The notes under the pieces are model-generated. The model was not told the DNA's origin and ran no database searches. It saw nothing but the letters and a program-made list of their open reading frames with translations. A stretch of 63,145 bases of DNA, from positions 1 through 63,145 of the forward strand of contig CABMCA010000077.1 of assembly GCA_902384525.1 (NCBI GenBank), written 5' to 3'. Every line of letters begins with the position of its first letter. Within the stretch, counting starts at the first letter, position 1. The DNA comes from an uncultured archaeon (lineage in GTDB: Archaea > Halobacteriota > Methanosarcinia > Methanosarcinales > Methanoperedenaceae). Below are positions 50,529 to 60,059 of the stretch, piece after piece. The translations under genes were made by a program, and so were the position numbers.

Positions 50529-51071
50529 CTATTTCCTGTTTGTCATTATGAACTTCCCTATTACGACCCCCCCGAATAATATTCCAACCAATATCGGATA
50601 ATATGATGACCGAATAATATTCCAGTGGCCGCCGTATATAAGGTATCCTGTTGCGAACATTACTATTGTGGCTGCAAGACCTGAAAATTCAATCGGGACT
50701 TTTATTTTACCGATCGTTATTTCATTATGTTTCTCAAGTTTCAAGATCCTGTTCTCAATAGACGAAAGCTGTGATTTAATGGAACCGATATCAGTAACAT
50801 GGGTTTCATGCGTTGTTTTTTCAAGACTGACTAATTTGCGGTCTATTTCCTGTAATTTTTCTGTGATTTCATTCTGCGAGATATTATCAACACTTCTCTC
50901 TTTTTCAGGAGATGATATATCGGCATCAGGTACGAATGTTTTGATCGAAAGACGCTTTTCAACAGCACGCATGCGGTTATCGACACTTCTCAAACTCTGA
51001 TCAATGTATTCAATACGGCCATTAATATCCGAATTGATCCTGTCGTTATTTTTTTCCTCGCTTTTTTTCAC
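50529..51071 (-). CDS. Coiled-coil membrane protein
   Basis: A 180-residue protein with a long charged coiled-coil stretch (IDQSLRSVDNRMRAVEKRLS, then ITEKLQEIDRKLVSLEKTTH) and two C-terminal membrane helices (about 131-148 and 156-173). It is encoded on the strand opposite the pilin-like genes, ending 2 bases after protein 2. Function unknown; a structural or signalling partner of the pilin-like proteins is only a guess. Confidence 0.6.
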   Translation of the reverse strand: MKKSEEKNNDRINSDINGRIEYIDQSLRSVDNRMRAVEKRLSIKTFVPDADISSPEKERSVDNISQNEITEKLQEIDRKLVSLEKTTHETHVTDIGSIKSQLSSIENRILKLEKHNEITIGKIKVPIEFSGLAATIVMFATGYLIYGGHWNIIRSSYYPILVGILFGGVVIGKFIMTNRK

Positions 51072-51225
51072 TATTTATGTCACCCGGGAGTCTCCGAAAC
51101 AATCCAAGTTATTTAAGGTTTTCTGAACAACACATATAATTTTTGTATTAATATATTCAGGATAGTGCATCAGGAATTTTCAATGAAATAATTTATGAAT
51201 CCGAACGGTATTAGAACCGAAAAAT

Positions 51226-52488
51226 ATGGTTTCTTTTTTCAATGACGATAGCGCTTCTATTGATATCCCCATAAGACTTGTGGTATATATTATCCTGACC
51301 GCAGCGATCATAGCCGTTACCATTATCGGGCTTTCTCATATCTGGCCAGGGATAACAACGAATATCATGGAAAAGCAGATCGGAGAAATAAAAGCTTCAT
51401 TGAGCACGATGCAAAGCGGCGGCGCACGGAATTTGATCGACCCTGATTCACCATCCGGAAATATCCGTACACTTATGGTTACAATCCCGGAAGATATAGA
51501 TTATCTTGCTTTTGGGGTGGACCCTGACCCTGATAATGATCTTAACATAACAAACACACCCGATGGAATGATTACAGATAGAGGAAATGTTATTTATTAC
51601 AGTGGGACAAATGGGAAAATCAGGACACCACTTGATGATTTTATTGAACTGCGTGAAGGACTTCTTGATGAGGACAGATGGATGGTTAACGATATCGGGG
51701 GATTACAAAATGGCGCTGTTCTTTCCGAAAAAGGAAATTATGAACTAACATTCGAACTGGTTTATGACCCGATCTCGAAAGAAAAATATACGCTGGTTCA
51801 TATGACTGATAATTTGAATGCATATATAAATCCTTATGACCCCACAGTCCTTCCTAATAATCTCCGGGTTTCCGTAAATCCGGGTTCAATACCCGCAGAT
51901 GGGGTTACCAATGCAGAAATACTTGTCAAGTTAAAAGATAAAAAAGGAAGGGATGCAACAGGAGATGGAATAAACATAAACCTGTCGGCATCACTTGGAA
52001 ATCTCTCTGCATCGAATCTGACAACAGTGAAAGGAAAAGCCACTGCGACCATCAGTTCGGATCTATTTGGGACATCGTTGATAACTGCCACCTCGGCTGG
52101 ATTAAATCCGGGTTCAGGTCATTTGACAATAACACAAAAACCAATAATCCTTGAATTCAACCAGTGGATATCCAATGAAAGTTATAAACTCTCCGGGCAA
52201 TTTTCCACAAACCAGGACTTAAAATACGATATTTCGTTTACAGGATACGGAACTAAATTTTCAGTGCCATTGGTAGGGACATGGTGGCCCAATGCAAGCA
52301 TCGAGATAGACGGTATACAAATCGATGAAGAAATAATTGACAGCAGGTCAACGCTATCAAAGACTTTCACCCGGATCACAATACCCGCAGGCGATCATTA
52401 TTTGAATATAAGCCTGAAAAATGATAAATATCTTCCATTGCTGGGAGATACGAATATTTATGTTCAGAAAATAGTGCTTTCGGGGTAA
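51226..52488 (+). CDS. Pilin-like secreted protein 3 with Big/invasin-like domain
   Basis: The 420-residue protein has MVSFFNDDSASIDIPIRLVV, with the same I-IP-x-VV pattern as the other two, then a membrane helix (YIILTAAIIAVTIIGLS). A large extracellular part follows, with ETMVTIPEDIDYLAFGVDPD-type region, then an invasin/Big_1-like domain (RVSVNPGSIPADGVTNAEIL, about 207-300) and a C-terminal carbohydrate-binding-like stretch (WWPNASIEIDGIQID). It is likely displayed at the surface. Confidence 0.6.
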   Translation: MVSFFNDDSASIDIPIRLVVYIILTAAIIAVTIIGLSHIWPGITTNIMEKQIGEIKASLSTMQSGGARNLIDPDSPSGNIRTLMVTIPEDIDYLAFGVDPDPDNDLNITNTPDGMITDRGNVIYYSGTNGKIRTPLDDFIELREGLLDEDRWMVNDIGGLQNGAVLSEKGNYELTFELVYDPISKEKYTLVHMTDNLNAYINPYDPTVLPNNLRVSVNPGSIPADGVTNAEILVKLKDKKGRDATGDGININLSASLGNLSASNLTTVKGKATATISSDLFGTSLITATSAGLNPGSGHLTITQKPIILEFNQWISNESYKLSGQFSTNQDLKYDISFTGYGTKFSVPLVGTWWPNASIEIDGIQIDEEIIDSRSTLSKTFTRITIPAGDHYLNISLKNDKYLPLLGDTNIYVQKIVLSG

Positions 52489-52554
52489 AAACCACTGGAT
52501 TTTATCGTAAATTATGCCAATGTCCTTATATTATGAACGCAGATAAGCCCCTCA

Positions 52555-53322
52555 ATGCAAATTAGTTTCTCATCCCTTGCTCTTGTAAATAACCCATTTG
52601 ACTGGGCTTATGGCCTTGAAGAACTGGGGTTTACTGGCTGGGAAGTGGTAAGTGAAGGAAAACAGCAATTAAATGACACGACGCTTTCACATATAAAAAA
52701 TATTATCGAAACAACAGATCTTGTTCTTTCGCTTCATCTCCCGTTCTCAGACCTTAATCTTGGAAGCCTCAATCACCCTATCTGGAATGAGAGCATAAGG
52801 CAGATGACAAAATGTCTTGAAAGGGCATCGGATTTCATTGAGCTTGCCGTGGTTCATCCCGGTCATCTTTCGCCTTTGGGGATGCAGCTTCCTGACATGG
52901 CCTGGCAGCAGAATATTGAAGGCTTAAGGGCGATTTGTGATTTTGCGGATGATTTTGGAATTAAGATAGGAGTGGAAAATATGCCCAATATGCAGCAGAT
53001 TTTCGGCAGGCAGCCTGGTGAGATACTGGGTATGATAGAATCCCTGGATCGTGAGAATGCAGGATTGACGCTTGATATGGGTCATGCCAACACCAACGGC
53101 CTTGTTTCTGATTTCCTGGCAGACCTTGGAAAAGTGATACATGTTCACCTGCATGATAATAAAGGAAGAAGTGATGAGCACCTTGAGCTTGGGAAAGGGA
53201 CTATTAAATGGAAAGATGTCATGCCGAAATTCAAAGGGTATAATGGAAGGTTCGTTACAGAGGCAAGAACCGTTGAAGAAGGAACGGCAAGTTTGAAATT
53301 CCTGAAAATGAACATCGAATAA
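52555..53322 (+). CDS. Sugar phosphate isomerase/epimerase-like TIM barrel
   Basis: A 255-residue AP endonuclease 2 / xylose-isomerase-like barrel protein. Metal-binding pattern residues seen: His in LSLHLPFS and VVHPGH, Glu in GVENMP, Asp/His in TLDMGHANTNG and HVHLHDNKG, and Glu in VTEARTVEE. All are in the right order for the family. Substrate is unknown; both sugar isomerases and endonuclease IV relatives use this fold. Confidence 0.8.
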   Translation: MQISFSSLALVNNPFDWAYGLEELGFTGWEVVSEGKQQLNDTTLSHIKNIIETTDLVLSLHLPFSDLNLGSLNHPIWNESIRQMTKCLERASDFIELAVVHPGHLSPLGMQLPDMAWQQNIEGLRAICDFADDFGIKIGVENMPNMQQIFGRQPGEILGMIESLDRENAGLTLDMGHANTNGLVSDFLADLGKVIHVHLHDNKGRSDEHLELGKGTIKWKDVMPKFKGYNGRFVTEARTVEEGTASLKFLKMNIE

Positions 53323-53582
53323 AGGAAGTATGAATTTTCTCAAATAGCTTTCATGAGAATAACTGTTTACCTTCTTGCTGTTGCTATATATCGAGATCGT
53401 TGGGTATTTTTTGGGTCCGGGGAATTGTTTAAATCTTTTATCCTGTTTTACCTGTTATAGAGGTTATATAAAGTAAATAGAATGATTATAAATGATTTAA
53501 CAATTTTCAGGGGAAGAATGGACTTTAAAATATTATTAGACTGTAAGAATGCTTAAATTACTGATAATCATAATGAGTTATA

Positions 53583-53597
53583 ACGGCAAAACGCCGC
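53583..53597. other. Small stem-loop ahead of the DUF5667 gene
   Basis: CGGC-AAAAC-GCCG lies about 20 bases before the ATG at 53616 and just before AAGAGGTGA. It could affect initiation. The preceding gap 53323-53582 shows no gene. Confidence 0.25.
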
Positions 53598-53615
53598 TTA
53601 AGAAGAGGTGAAATT

Positions 53616-54803
53616 ATGAGATTGAGAAATATAACTCTGGCAGGTATAATCCTGATCGTGCTGGCCTTTACCATAAGCATGGCTGGAGCTATAGAGAATA
53701 GTATGGGTAATGAAACACCCTCAGTAAATGTAACGGGAAATTCAACTGAAACACTAACTGTCAGTTTAAATGATACTGTAGACCCGGAAGCGGATGATAA
53801 TCAGGCTGAAGATGAAAGTCTGATCGGTCCCGGAAATGCTTTATACGGATTAAGCATAGCATTTGAAAATATAGGTGAGATCTTCACTTTCAATGCAAGT
53901 GAAAAACTGGGAAAACAGGTATCTCATGCAAGAAAGAGGATAGCTGAAGCAAGAGCAGCGCTGAAAAGAAATGATACTGAAGCAGCAAATTTTGCTCTTG
54001 CTAAGTATGAAGCGAAAATGAGTGAAATGAACGGAACAATGTCTGGACTTTCCGGCAATGATACTGGACTTATCAATGCAGAGCAGATGATATTAAAGCA
54101 TCAGCGTATTCTTGAAAATCTCAGTAACTCACATCCCAATAGCACAGGACTTCTGAGAGCTTACAAAAACAGCAAGAACCTTGAGGAAAAGTTTAGATCC
54201 AAGACGGCAGGAAAATTTGGCCGGATTGAAATGGAAGATGGTGGAAGAATACTGCAAGAAGAGCAGGATGAATCTGAGGATGCAAAGGAGCGAACCCAGA
54301 TAAAAGCAGAATTAACGGATAATGGTTCGAATGTAAATATTGATCTGAGATTCCAGACAAACAGTACAAATGAGACAGATATTGTTGAAGAGACACTTGA
54401 TGAACTTAAGAACCTCAGAATAAATCTAAGTGAAAATTTAAAGCTTGAACATGATGACGACACAGATGTTACAGGAGCTCCTACAACAACATTGACGGCA
54501 TCAGAGAACGAAAAAGATTCGAAAGACTATAAGGTAAAACTTGATGTCAAAGCAAAAGTTGAAGGGAACTTTACCGATGTCAAAGTAGAATTTAAATTCC
54601 ATCTTAATGAAACAACAAAGTCCGGAATCGTTGATGGGATCAATAAGAAACTTTCAGAACTCAACTCTGATGAAGTACTTAAAGGATTAGAACTCAAAGT
54701 CCTGGAACATAAAAAAGTTGAGAATGGTAAAGAGATTGAGAATTCAGAAGATATAGAAAAATCAGACAGCTCTAACATCGTTGAGAAAAAAGGAGAAAGG
54801 TGA
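53616..54803 (+). CDS. Secreted DUF5667-domain protein
   Basis: The 395-residue protein has a signal peptide (about 1-25), a Thr/Asn-rich stretch, then a DUF5667-like helical domain: LIGPGNALYGLSIAFENIGE then IFTFNASEKLGKQVSHARKR, typical of the L-PG-xLY-lK-a-E pattern. The following part is a highly charged helical region with two similar segments (ENIDLRFQTNSTNETDIVEE-type and later KVEFKFHLNETTKSGIVDGI). It is likely exported. Function unknown. GAGGTGAAATT precedes the ATG. Confidence 0.75.
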   Translation: MRLRNITLAGIILIVLAFTISMAGAIENSMGNETPSVNVTGNSTETLTVSLNDTVDPEADDNQAEDESLIGPGNALYGLSIAFENIGEIFTFNASEKLGKQVSHARKRIAEARAALKRNDTEAANFALAKYEAKMSEMNGTMSGLSGNDTGLINAEQMILKHQRILENLSNSHPNSTGLLRAYKNSKNLEEKFRSKTAGKFGRIEMEDGGRILQEEQDESEDAKERTQIKAELTDNGSNVNIDLRFQTNSTNETDIVEETLDELKNLRINLSENLKLEHDDDTDVTGAPTTTLTASENEKDSKDYKVKLDVKAKVEGNFTDVKVEFKFHLNETTKSGIVDGINKKLSELNSDEVLKGLELKVLEHKKVENGKEIENSEDIEKSDSSNIVEKKGER

Positions 54804-54853
54804 GATGAGAAAGGGTGGTTCTGAAAAATAGGACTGAACCAGAAAAGGCTGTT

Positions 54854-54879
54854 AAGATAGGTGAAAATTCACCTATCTT
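54854..54879. terminator. Perfect 12-bp inverted repeat after the DUF5667 gene
   Basis: AAGATAGGTGAA-AA-TTCACCTATCTT is a perfect dyad of 26 bases, ~50 bases past the stop codon. As RNA it forms a strong hairpin and is well placed to end transcription. Archaeal termination usually depends on T-runs, which are only weak here. Confidence 0.45.
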
Positions 54880-54925
54880 GCAATTCTTGAAAAATATCAT
54901 GGGCTAAAAAAGAATATGATCATGT

Positions 54926-55075
54926 TATTCCTGACTATGATTTCTGACTATCATTTCCTGACTATCTTTTCCTGACCGCAAACTACATAAGCAAAGGATA
55001 GCATTCAAATAATTGGATAAGGATAATATAAGTTATACAGATAAGGATAATATAATAAATACGGATAAGGATAGG
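54926..55075 (+). repeat. Two small repeat tracts before the gene at 55084
   Basis: The tract 54926-54977 has four spaced copies of TTCTGAC/TTCCTGAC, three followed by TAT. The tract 55014-55075 has three copies of GGATAAGGATA-type units (55014, 55040, 55063) ending in AGGAGCGATAA just before the ATG. They may be slippage repeats or binding sites. Confidence 0.5.
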
Positions 55076-55083
55076 AGCGATAA

Positions 55084-55341
55084 ATGTCGATAAATGAAAT
55101 AATGTTAGCAGTATTTTTAATTAACCTTCCATTCGGATATATCCGGGGAAATGCTGCAAGGTTCTCCAGGAAATGGATAATGGCCATACATATCCCTGTG
55201 CCATTAGTATTTCTATTAAGAATATTTTCAGGACTTAACTGGACTGTAATTCCCTTGCTGGTTCTATCAGATATTGCAGGACAAATAGCTGGCGGAAAGC
55301 TGAGAAAATATAATTTCCAGCGGCTAAAAGCAATTGAATAA
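55084..55341 (+). CDS. Small membrane protein, 85 residues
   Basis: The frame MSINEIMLAVFLINLPFGYI begins after AGGAGCG and has two or three hydrophobic helices (about 6-20, 31-46, 52-69) and a basic tail (KLRKYNFQRLKAIE). The pattern FGYIRGNAARFSRKW and HIPVPLVF looks conserved in related archaea from memory. No function known. It precedes the ABC transporter on the same strand by 50 bases. Confidence 0.6.
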   Translation: MSINEIMLAVFLINLPFGYIRGNAARFSRKWIMAIHIPVPLVFLLRIFSGLNWTVIPLLVLSDIAGQIAGGKLRKYNFQRLKAIE

Positions 55342-55390
55342 ATATCATTATACAAAGAATTATAATATTAGATGTTAATGACGTCTATAA

Positions 55391-57016
55391 ATGAAGAAAG
55401 GGCATTTTATCCTTGGAATTATATTGTTTTTAATTTCAATAACATTAGCATTCTATTTTTTTGATTATATTGATTTTCCTGAACTCCAGTTACTTCCGTA
55501 TTACGCCGCATCATCAATCCTTCGTATGGGATTTGCTTATTTTTTTGCACTATGCTTTGCGCTTTCCTATGGGTACATCGCAGCAACTGATCAGAATGCA
55601 AGAAAGTTCATGCTCCCATTCCTTGATATCCTGCAATCTGTGCCTATTCTGGGTTTCTTTCCTGCAGCGGTTCTTTTTTTCATCAATCTTATAAATGGCA
55701 GGCTTGGAGTTGAAATTGCAGCGGTTTTCCTTATATTTACAAGCATGGCATGGAACATGGCTTTTGGCGTTTATGAATCACTCACTTCCATACCAAAAGA
55801 GCTTGCTGAGGCTGCAAATAGTTTCGGGATTCATGGCTGGCACCGTCTTGAGAGCCTGACTCTTCCTGCATGTGTCCCGAAACTTGTTTATAATAGTATA
55901 ATATCATGGTCAGTAGGCTGGTTTTTCCTGGTTGCCTCTGAAATTATTTCCGCAGGGTCAGAATCATATAAGCTTCCTGGCCTTGGGAGCTTTTTGATAG
56001 ATACAACATACGCTGGAAAAACGGCACTTATGCTTGTTGGTTTATCGACCCTTATAATTATTATCCTTTTACTTGAATTATTTATCTGGAAACCCATGCA
56101 GTCATGGGCTAATAAATATACATATGATTATTCGGGTGACAAAAAACCAGGAGAGTTCATTTTTGACTTAAGGATAATAAAGCAATTATTCAGGTCCATA
56201 TTCGAGACATTCTCAAGAATAACCGTAATATTGTATATTCTATTCCACGGGCATAGACTTATCAAAAATATCCTTAAGATTACAGGCTATCTCGTTTTAA
56301 TTTCGGTATTTGCCTATATAGCGTATATTTTCATCAGTTCTTTCACAAAAATGCTTCTGAACATACCTGATGATGCATATTCCATTCCTCTTGCTATCGT
56401 ATATTCATTCCTCAGATTAAGTGCTGCATATGTTTTCTGCGTTATATGGACGATCCCTGCTGCATATTTCATTGCAAAAAGCAGTAAGGCATCGTTGTAC
56501 ATTATCCCGATAATGGAAGTTGCAGCATCTATTCCTGCTATTGCGCTTTTCCCTGCAATGGTGGTAATTTTTATAAGGTACGGCAGTCTTGAGGTCGCAG
56601 CAATTATTCTCTTACTTCTTGGAATGCAATGGTATTTGCTTTTTAACCTGATAGCAGGAGTGAGATCAATCCCAAAAGATGCGCAAAATGTTGCCACTTC
56701 TTTTGGTATAAAAGGAACATTATATTGGAGAAAAGTCATTCTGCCTGCAATGTTCCCATCATTCGTTACAGGGAGCACTACTGCCTGGGGCGGTGGATGG
56801 AACACTTTGATCGTTGCTGAATATATAGTCTTTAAAGGCAGCGAATATCATCTTTTCGGAATAGGATACCTGCTTGATAAAGCCACATTCGGGTCACCAA
56901 ATCCAGGCATGGTCTTATTATCAGTAATAGGTATGTCTATAACTATTATAATTCTGAACAGACTTATATGGCAGCCTTTATACAGGAAAGCATTTTCAAA
57001 ATATAAATTCGATTGA
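55391..57016 (+). CDS. ABC transporter permease, two fused permease domains (NitT/TauT-like)
   Basis: A 541-residue protein holding two copies of the binding-protein-dependent permease domain. Each has an EAA-type loop: [20 protein letters not shown] (about 137-156) and [20 protein letters not shown] (about 435-454), with matching membrane helices around. Both halves resemble SsuC/TauC-type permeases. The ATPase gene follows and overlaps slightly. No substrate-binding protein is encoded in the window, so the substrate (nitrate, sulphonate, cyanate, bicarbonate or other) cannot be inferred. Confidence 0.88.
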   Translation: MKKGHFILGIILFLISITLAFYFFDYIDFPELQLLPYYAASSILRMGFAYFFALCFALSYGYIAATDQNARKFMLPFLDILQSVPILGFFPAAVLFFINLINGRLGVEIAAVFLIFTSMAWNMAFGVYESLTSIPKELAEAANSFGIHGWHRLESLTLPACVPKLVYNSIISWSVGWFFLVASEIISAGSESYKLPGLGSFLIDTTYAGKTALMLVGLSTLIIIILLLELFIWKPMQSWANKYTYDYSGDKKPGEFIFDLRIIKQLFRSIFETFSRITVILYILFHGHRLIKNILKITGYLVLISVFAYIAYIFISSFTKMLLNIPDDAYSIPLAIVYSFLRLSAAYVFCVIWTIPAAYFIAKSSKASLYIIPIMEVAASIPAIALFPAMVVIFIRYGSLEVAAIILLLLGMQWYLLFNLIAGVRSIPKDAQNVATSFGIKGTLYWRKVILPAMFPSFVTGSTTAWGGGWNTLIVAEYIVFKGSEYHLFGIGYLLDKATFGSPNPGMVLLSVIGMSITIIILNRLIWQPLYRKAFSKYKFD

Positions 57017-57024
57017 GGCATTTG

Positions 57025-57768
57025 ATGCTTGCAGAAATAAAAAATGTATCCAAAACATTTGAATCCGAAGGAAATAAAATATTAGCCCTGGATAACATCA
57101 ATTTTTCTGTCGAAGACAACGATTTCATATGCATTGTGGGTCCATCAGGATGTGGAAAAAGCACTCTTTTACGAATAATTGTCGGACTTGAAAAACCAAC
57201 CTCAGGAGAAGTTTTTTTTAAAGGCGAAGAAATTGCGCCGGATAACCCAAAGGTGTCCATGGTTTTCCAGAATTTTGCACTTTTTCCGTGGCTTACGGTA
57301 AAAGAAAATATTGAACTTGTTCTTGAATCAACTAAAAAAGAGAAAGATGCGGGGGAGATTGCCTGCAAATACATAAAGGCCGTGGGACTTGACGGGTTTG
57401 AAAAGGTATATCCGAGAGAGCTTTCAGGTGGAATGAAACAAAGAGTCGGATTTGCCAGAGCACTTGCTGTTGAACCTGTATTATTATGCATGGATGAGCC
57501 GTTTTCATCACTTGATGCATTGACATCCCAGAATTTGAAAGACGAACTTTTAATATTATGGGCTGATGCAAACATGCCCCCTGATGCTGTAATTATGGTA
57601 ACTCATAATGTGGAGGAAGCAGTATATCTGGCAAACCGCATTATAGTTCTCTCACCAAGACCCGGTAAAATTGTGGCAGATTTGAAAATAGAGCTGGAAA
57701 GGCCCCGCAATAGAAAGGATCCGGAGTTCTATCGATGGGTCGATAAGGTGTATTCACTGATAGTGTAA
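57025..57768 (+). CDS. ABC transporter ATP-binding protein
   Basis: The 247-residue ATPase pairs with the permease. Walker [10 protein letters not shown] (about 36-44), Q-loop [12 protein letters not shown], signature [15 protein letters not shown] and Walker [14 protein letters not shown] are intact. The ATG at 57025 ([10 protein letters not shown]) follows GAGG and is preferred to TTG 57013. The C-terminal extension found on many NitT-type ATPases is absent and seems to be encoded separately at 58225. Confidence 0.93.
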   Translation: MLAEIKNVSKTFESEGNKILALDNINFSVEDNDFICIVGPSGCGKSTLLRIIVGLEKPTSGEVFFKGEEIAPDNPKVSMVFQNFALFPWLTVKENIELVLESTKKEKDAGEIACKYIKAVGLDGFEKVYPRELSGGMKQRVGFARALAVEPVLLCMDEPFSSLDALTSQNLKDELLILWADANMPPDAVIMVTHNVEEAVYLANRIIVLSPRPGKIVADLKIELERPRNRKDPEFYRWVDKVYSLIV

Positions 57769-57920
57769 AAGTTAATATTTTTTATGAAATATAGGGAACC
57801 ACAATTTTTTATTAAGTCGTCTTTTCAATAAAGATATTTTATAATTATATGTAAAAAAATAGAATTCCCTATATAAACCTAATATCGAACCTAATAGTTT
57901 AAAACCAGAAAAAGATACCC

Positions 57921-58061
57921 TCAATTGGATTCCGTTTTTTGAGACTGTGATTTATATGAATTCATGCACCCTAATGTACAGAACATCTTTTCCCTGACAT
58001 GCCTATCTTGTATGTACATTTCCGTGTGGCAATTTTTGCATCTGACTTTAATTATTTCCAT
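57921..58061 (-). CDS. 46-residue zinc-finger-like protein
   Basis: On the minus strand ATG 58061 gives MEIIKVRCKNCHTEMYIQDR, then HVREKMFCTLGCMNSYKSQS and stop. Cys8 and Cys11, with Cys28 and Cys32, form a CxxC...CxxxC zinc site in a treble-clef-like layout. GAGG lies 7 bases upstream. It sits in the otherwise gene-free gap 57769-58224, antisense to the ABC genes. No family was recognised. Confidence 0.6.
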   Translation of the reverse strand: MEIIKVRCKNCHTEMYIQDRHVREKMFCTLGCMNSYKSQSQKTESN

Positions 58062-58224
58062 GTTGGAGCCTCTTTTTGTTTAATAATCGGATGAGGCTAT
58101 TATGACCTGTAGTACATATATTAATTTCTGTTAAATTATTAAAATAATGCTTACAATTGTTATTATAATCACCAATAACGTAATATATTAAATTCACTAA
58201 TAGAATAACTAATAGAATAGAAAC

Positions 58225-58695
58225 ATGGCTTTCCCAAAATCAACAATTAGCGAGATTACTGGACTCCTTGAAGCGGTAAATGACGCGGGTGGTATTGAAG
58301 ACGCAGCAAGGCTTGCGGCTGATTTTGATCTCAAACTTGATGAAATACTTCCTTCTATTGACGGAGCAGAATTGCTCGGTTTCGCAAAAGTCATGGATGG
58401 CAATATAGAACTCACTCCCGATGCCCAAAAACTCCTTGATGCCGGTATAAGAGAACGAAAGAAGATCATAATGGATAAGGTTGCAGATGTTGAATTGATC
58501 AAAGAATTGAAAAGTAAGCTCATCAGCACAAGCGCGCATAAAATGAAAAAGCAGGATGCCTTGGATTTCCTGCGCACAAAAATCTCCACGACTGATATTG
58601 AAAGTTATTTCAGGATATTGATAAATTGGACCAGATACGCCGGGATCATAAGTTATAATAGCGATCTGGATGAGATTTGCCTTATTCCGGATTAA
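58225..58695 (+). CDS. Stand-alone AAA-associated C-terminal domain protein
   Basis: The 156-residue protein resembles the AAA_assoc_C domain, which in bacterial NitT/TauT-type ATPases is fused to the C-terminus: LPSIDGAELLGFAKVMDGNI, ELTPDAQKLLDAG, FLRTKISTTDIESYFRILIN and WTRYAGIISYN. Here it is a separate gene 457 bases after the ATPase, with the zinc-finger gene between. It is likely a regulatory partner of the transporter. The assignment is from memory of the domain pattern. Confidence 0.7.
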   Translation: MAFPKSTISEITGLLEAVNDAGGIEDAARLAADFDLKLDEILPSIDGAELLGFAKVMDGNIELTPDAQKLLDAGIRERKKIIMDKVADVELIKELKSKLISTSAHKMKKQDALDFLRTKISTTDIESYFRILINWTRYAGIISYNSDLDEICLIPD

Positions 58696-58774
58696 TAAGA
58701 AATTTCATTAATAATTTCCAGGAAAATTTATTTAATGCAAAGATTTAAGTATTGAGCAAATAACATTAATATTT

Positions 58775-59089
58775 ATGGGACTAATCGGACTTCCTGAAAT
58801 GATTTTGATATTAGTTGTAGCCATAATTTTTTTCGGACCGGATAAAATTCCGGAATTAGCCAGATCTCTGGGAAAAGCAACTGGTGAATTCAAGAAAGCA
58901 CAAATGGAAACCGAACGAGAAATTAAAAAAGTTGGCGAACCAATGGATGAGAAAGATACAAAGATCCACAATTTAGCAATTGAAATGGGCCTGGATGTAC
59001 AAAACAAGACCAGTGAGCAGCTTGTTGAAGAGATACGCTTGAAGGTCAGATCAAAAGAAGCAAAAATCCCCCCAAATATTGCAGGATAA
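58775..59089 (+). CDS. tatA: Sec-independent protein translocase TatA (copy 1)
   Basis: A 104-residue TatA/E-type protein: one membrane helix (LPEMILILVVAIIFFGPDKI) with the FGxxKIPELARSLGKA hinge and amphipathic helix, then a soluble tail (EIRLKVRSKE). TatA forms the pore of the twin-arginine pathway, exporting folded cofactor proteins. TatC is not in the window. The next gene is a paralogue. Confidence 0.92.
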   Translation: MGLIGLPEMILILVVAIIFFGPDKIPELARSLGKATGEFKKAQMETEREIKKVGEPMDEKDTKIHNLAIEMGLDVQNKTSEQLVEEIRLKVRSKEAKIPPNIAG

Positions 59090-59091
59090 TC

Positions 59092-59406
59092 ATGGCGCCG
59101 CCCGGATTAATGGAAATATTATTAATCGCTATAGTAATAATCGTACTGTTTGGAGCAAACAAGATCCCTGAGCTTGCCAGGTCACTTGGCAAGGCAACAG
59201 GTGAATTCAAAAAAGGAAAGAATGAGATCGAGAATGAATTAAGTGATATCGGTAAACCCGGCAAAGACAATAAACCTGTTGAAAATTCAACCTCTAAGAT
59301 CAAAACTATGGCAAAAGATCTTGGAATTGCAACCGAAGGCAAAAGTGATGAGCAATTGCTTGATGAAATACAGAAAAAGATGATAAAAATAGAAAAAAAG
59401 GTTTAA
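59092..59406 (+). CDS. tatA: Sec-independent protein translocase TatA (copy 2)
   Basis: A 104-residue paralogue beginning MAPPGLMEILLIAIVIIVLF, with GANKIPELARSLGKATGEF and a charged tail. It starts 2 bases after copy 1 ends, so the pair is an operon. The tails share the K-LGI-TEGKSDEQLLDEI style ending with copy 1 (MGLDVQNKTSEQLVEEI). Two tandem copies may have different partners. Confidence 0.92.
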   Translation: MAPPGLMEILLIAIVIIVLFGANKIPELARSLGKATGEFKKGKNEIENELSDIGKPGKDNKPVENSTSKIKTMAKDLGIATEGKSDEQLLDEIQKKMIKIEKKV

Positions 59407-59412
59407 AGGTTT

Positions 59413-59823
59413 TTATTTCTTTTTACCCTTTTCTTTTAACAGGAATTTTAATAGATCTTTACTGAGGCGTGTTTCTCTTCCAAGCCTGTCAAGTACCGCC
59501 GATTCTGACAAGCCTTCGGATTTAAGCTCTTCCATCCGTTCGAATACTGCTGGTTTGACTTCCGAATATTCATTGATGTCTTTCCTGTGTCCCCACACAT
59601 CTCCTTCCAGAAGGGAAATTCCCTGCATTTCCAGGAACATCCTGGTTGAACCTGAAATGGTCTTGATGTACGAGCTTGGTACATGAATTGCTTTAACGTT
59701 CGGGCATGTTTGCACCAATGCAAAGATATCTTTATTTGATGGCCTGAAAGCAAGATGAATTATTTTTTCCCCAGCCCCTAGTGTTTCAATTTCTTCTTTT
59801 GAACTTACTACTCGAATCCTCAT
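59413..59823 (-). CDS. DUF1699 family protein
   Basis: The 136-residue protein is the Methanosarcinales-type DUF1699: MRIRVVSSKEEIETLGAGEK, HLAFRPSNKDIFALVQTCPN, FLEMQGISLLEGDVWGHRKD and INEYSEV. The length and the WGHRKDINE motif are as in the family. Function is unknown. It converges with tatA copy 2. Confidence 0.82.
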   Translation of the reverse strand: MRIRVVSSKEEIETLGAGEKIIHLAFRPSNKDIFALVQTCPNVKAIHVPSSYIKTISGSTRMFLEMQGISLLEGDVWGHRKDINEYSEVKPAVFERMEELKSEGLSESAVLDRLGRETRLSKDLLKFLLKEKGKKK

Positions 59824-60059
59824 ATTATTTTACCTCTATGCGTCTGGATATACAATCAATTCACATATTGCAATTAAAATGATCCATCACACAATATCTA
59901 TAATGTATTTTCACCCTATAAATAATCTTCGTTATTTAAATGATATTTAGAATAAGTCATATAAATGAATCGTTGATTATCAACTCTGACCTGATGTAGA
60001 AGTTCTATTTACCCGTAAAGAAACCATTAAGCACATGCACGTTCATCTTAAATAAGAAT

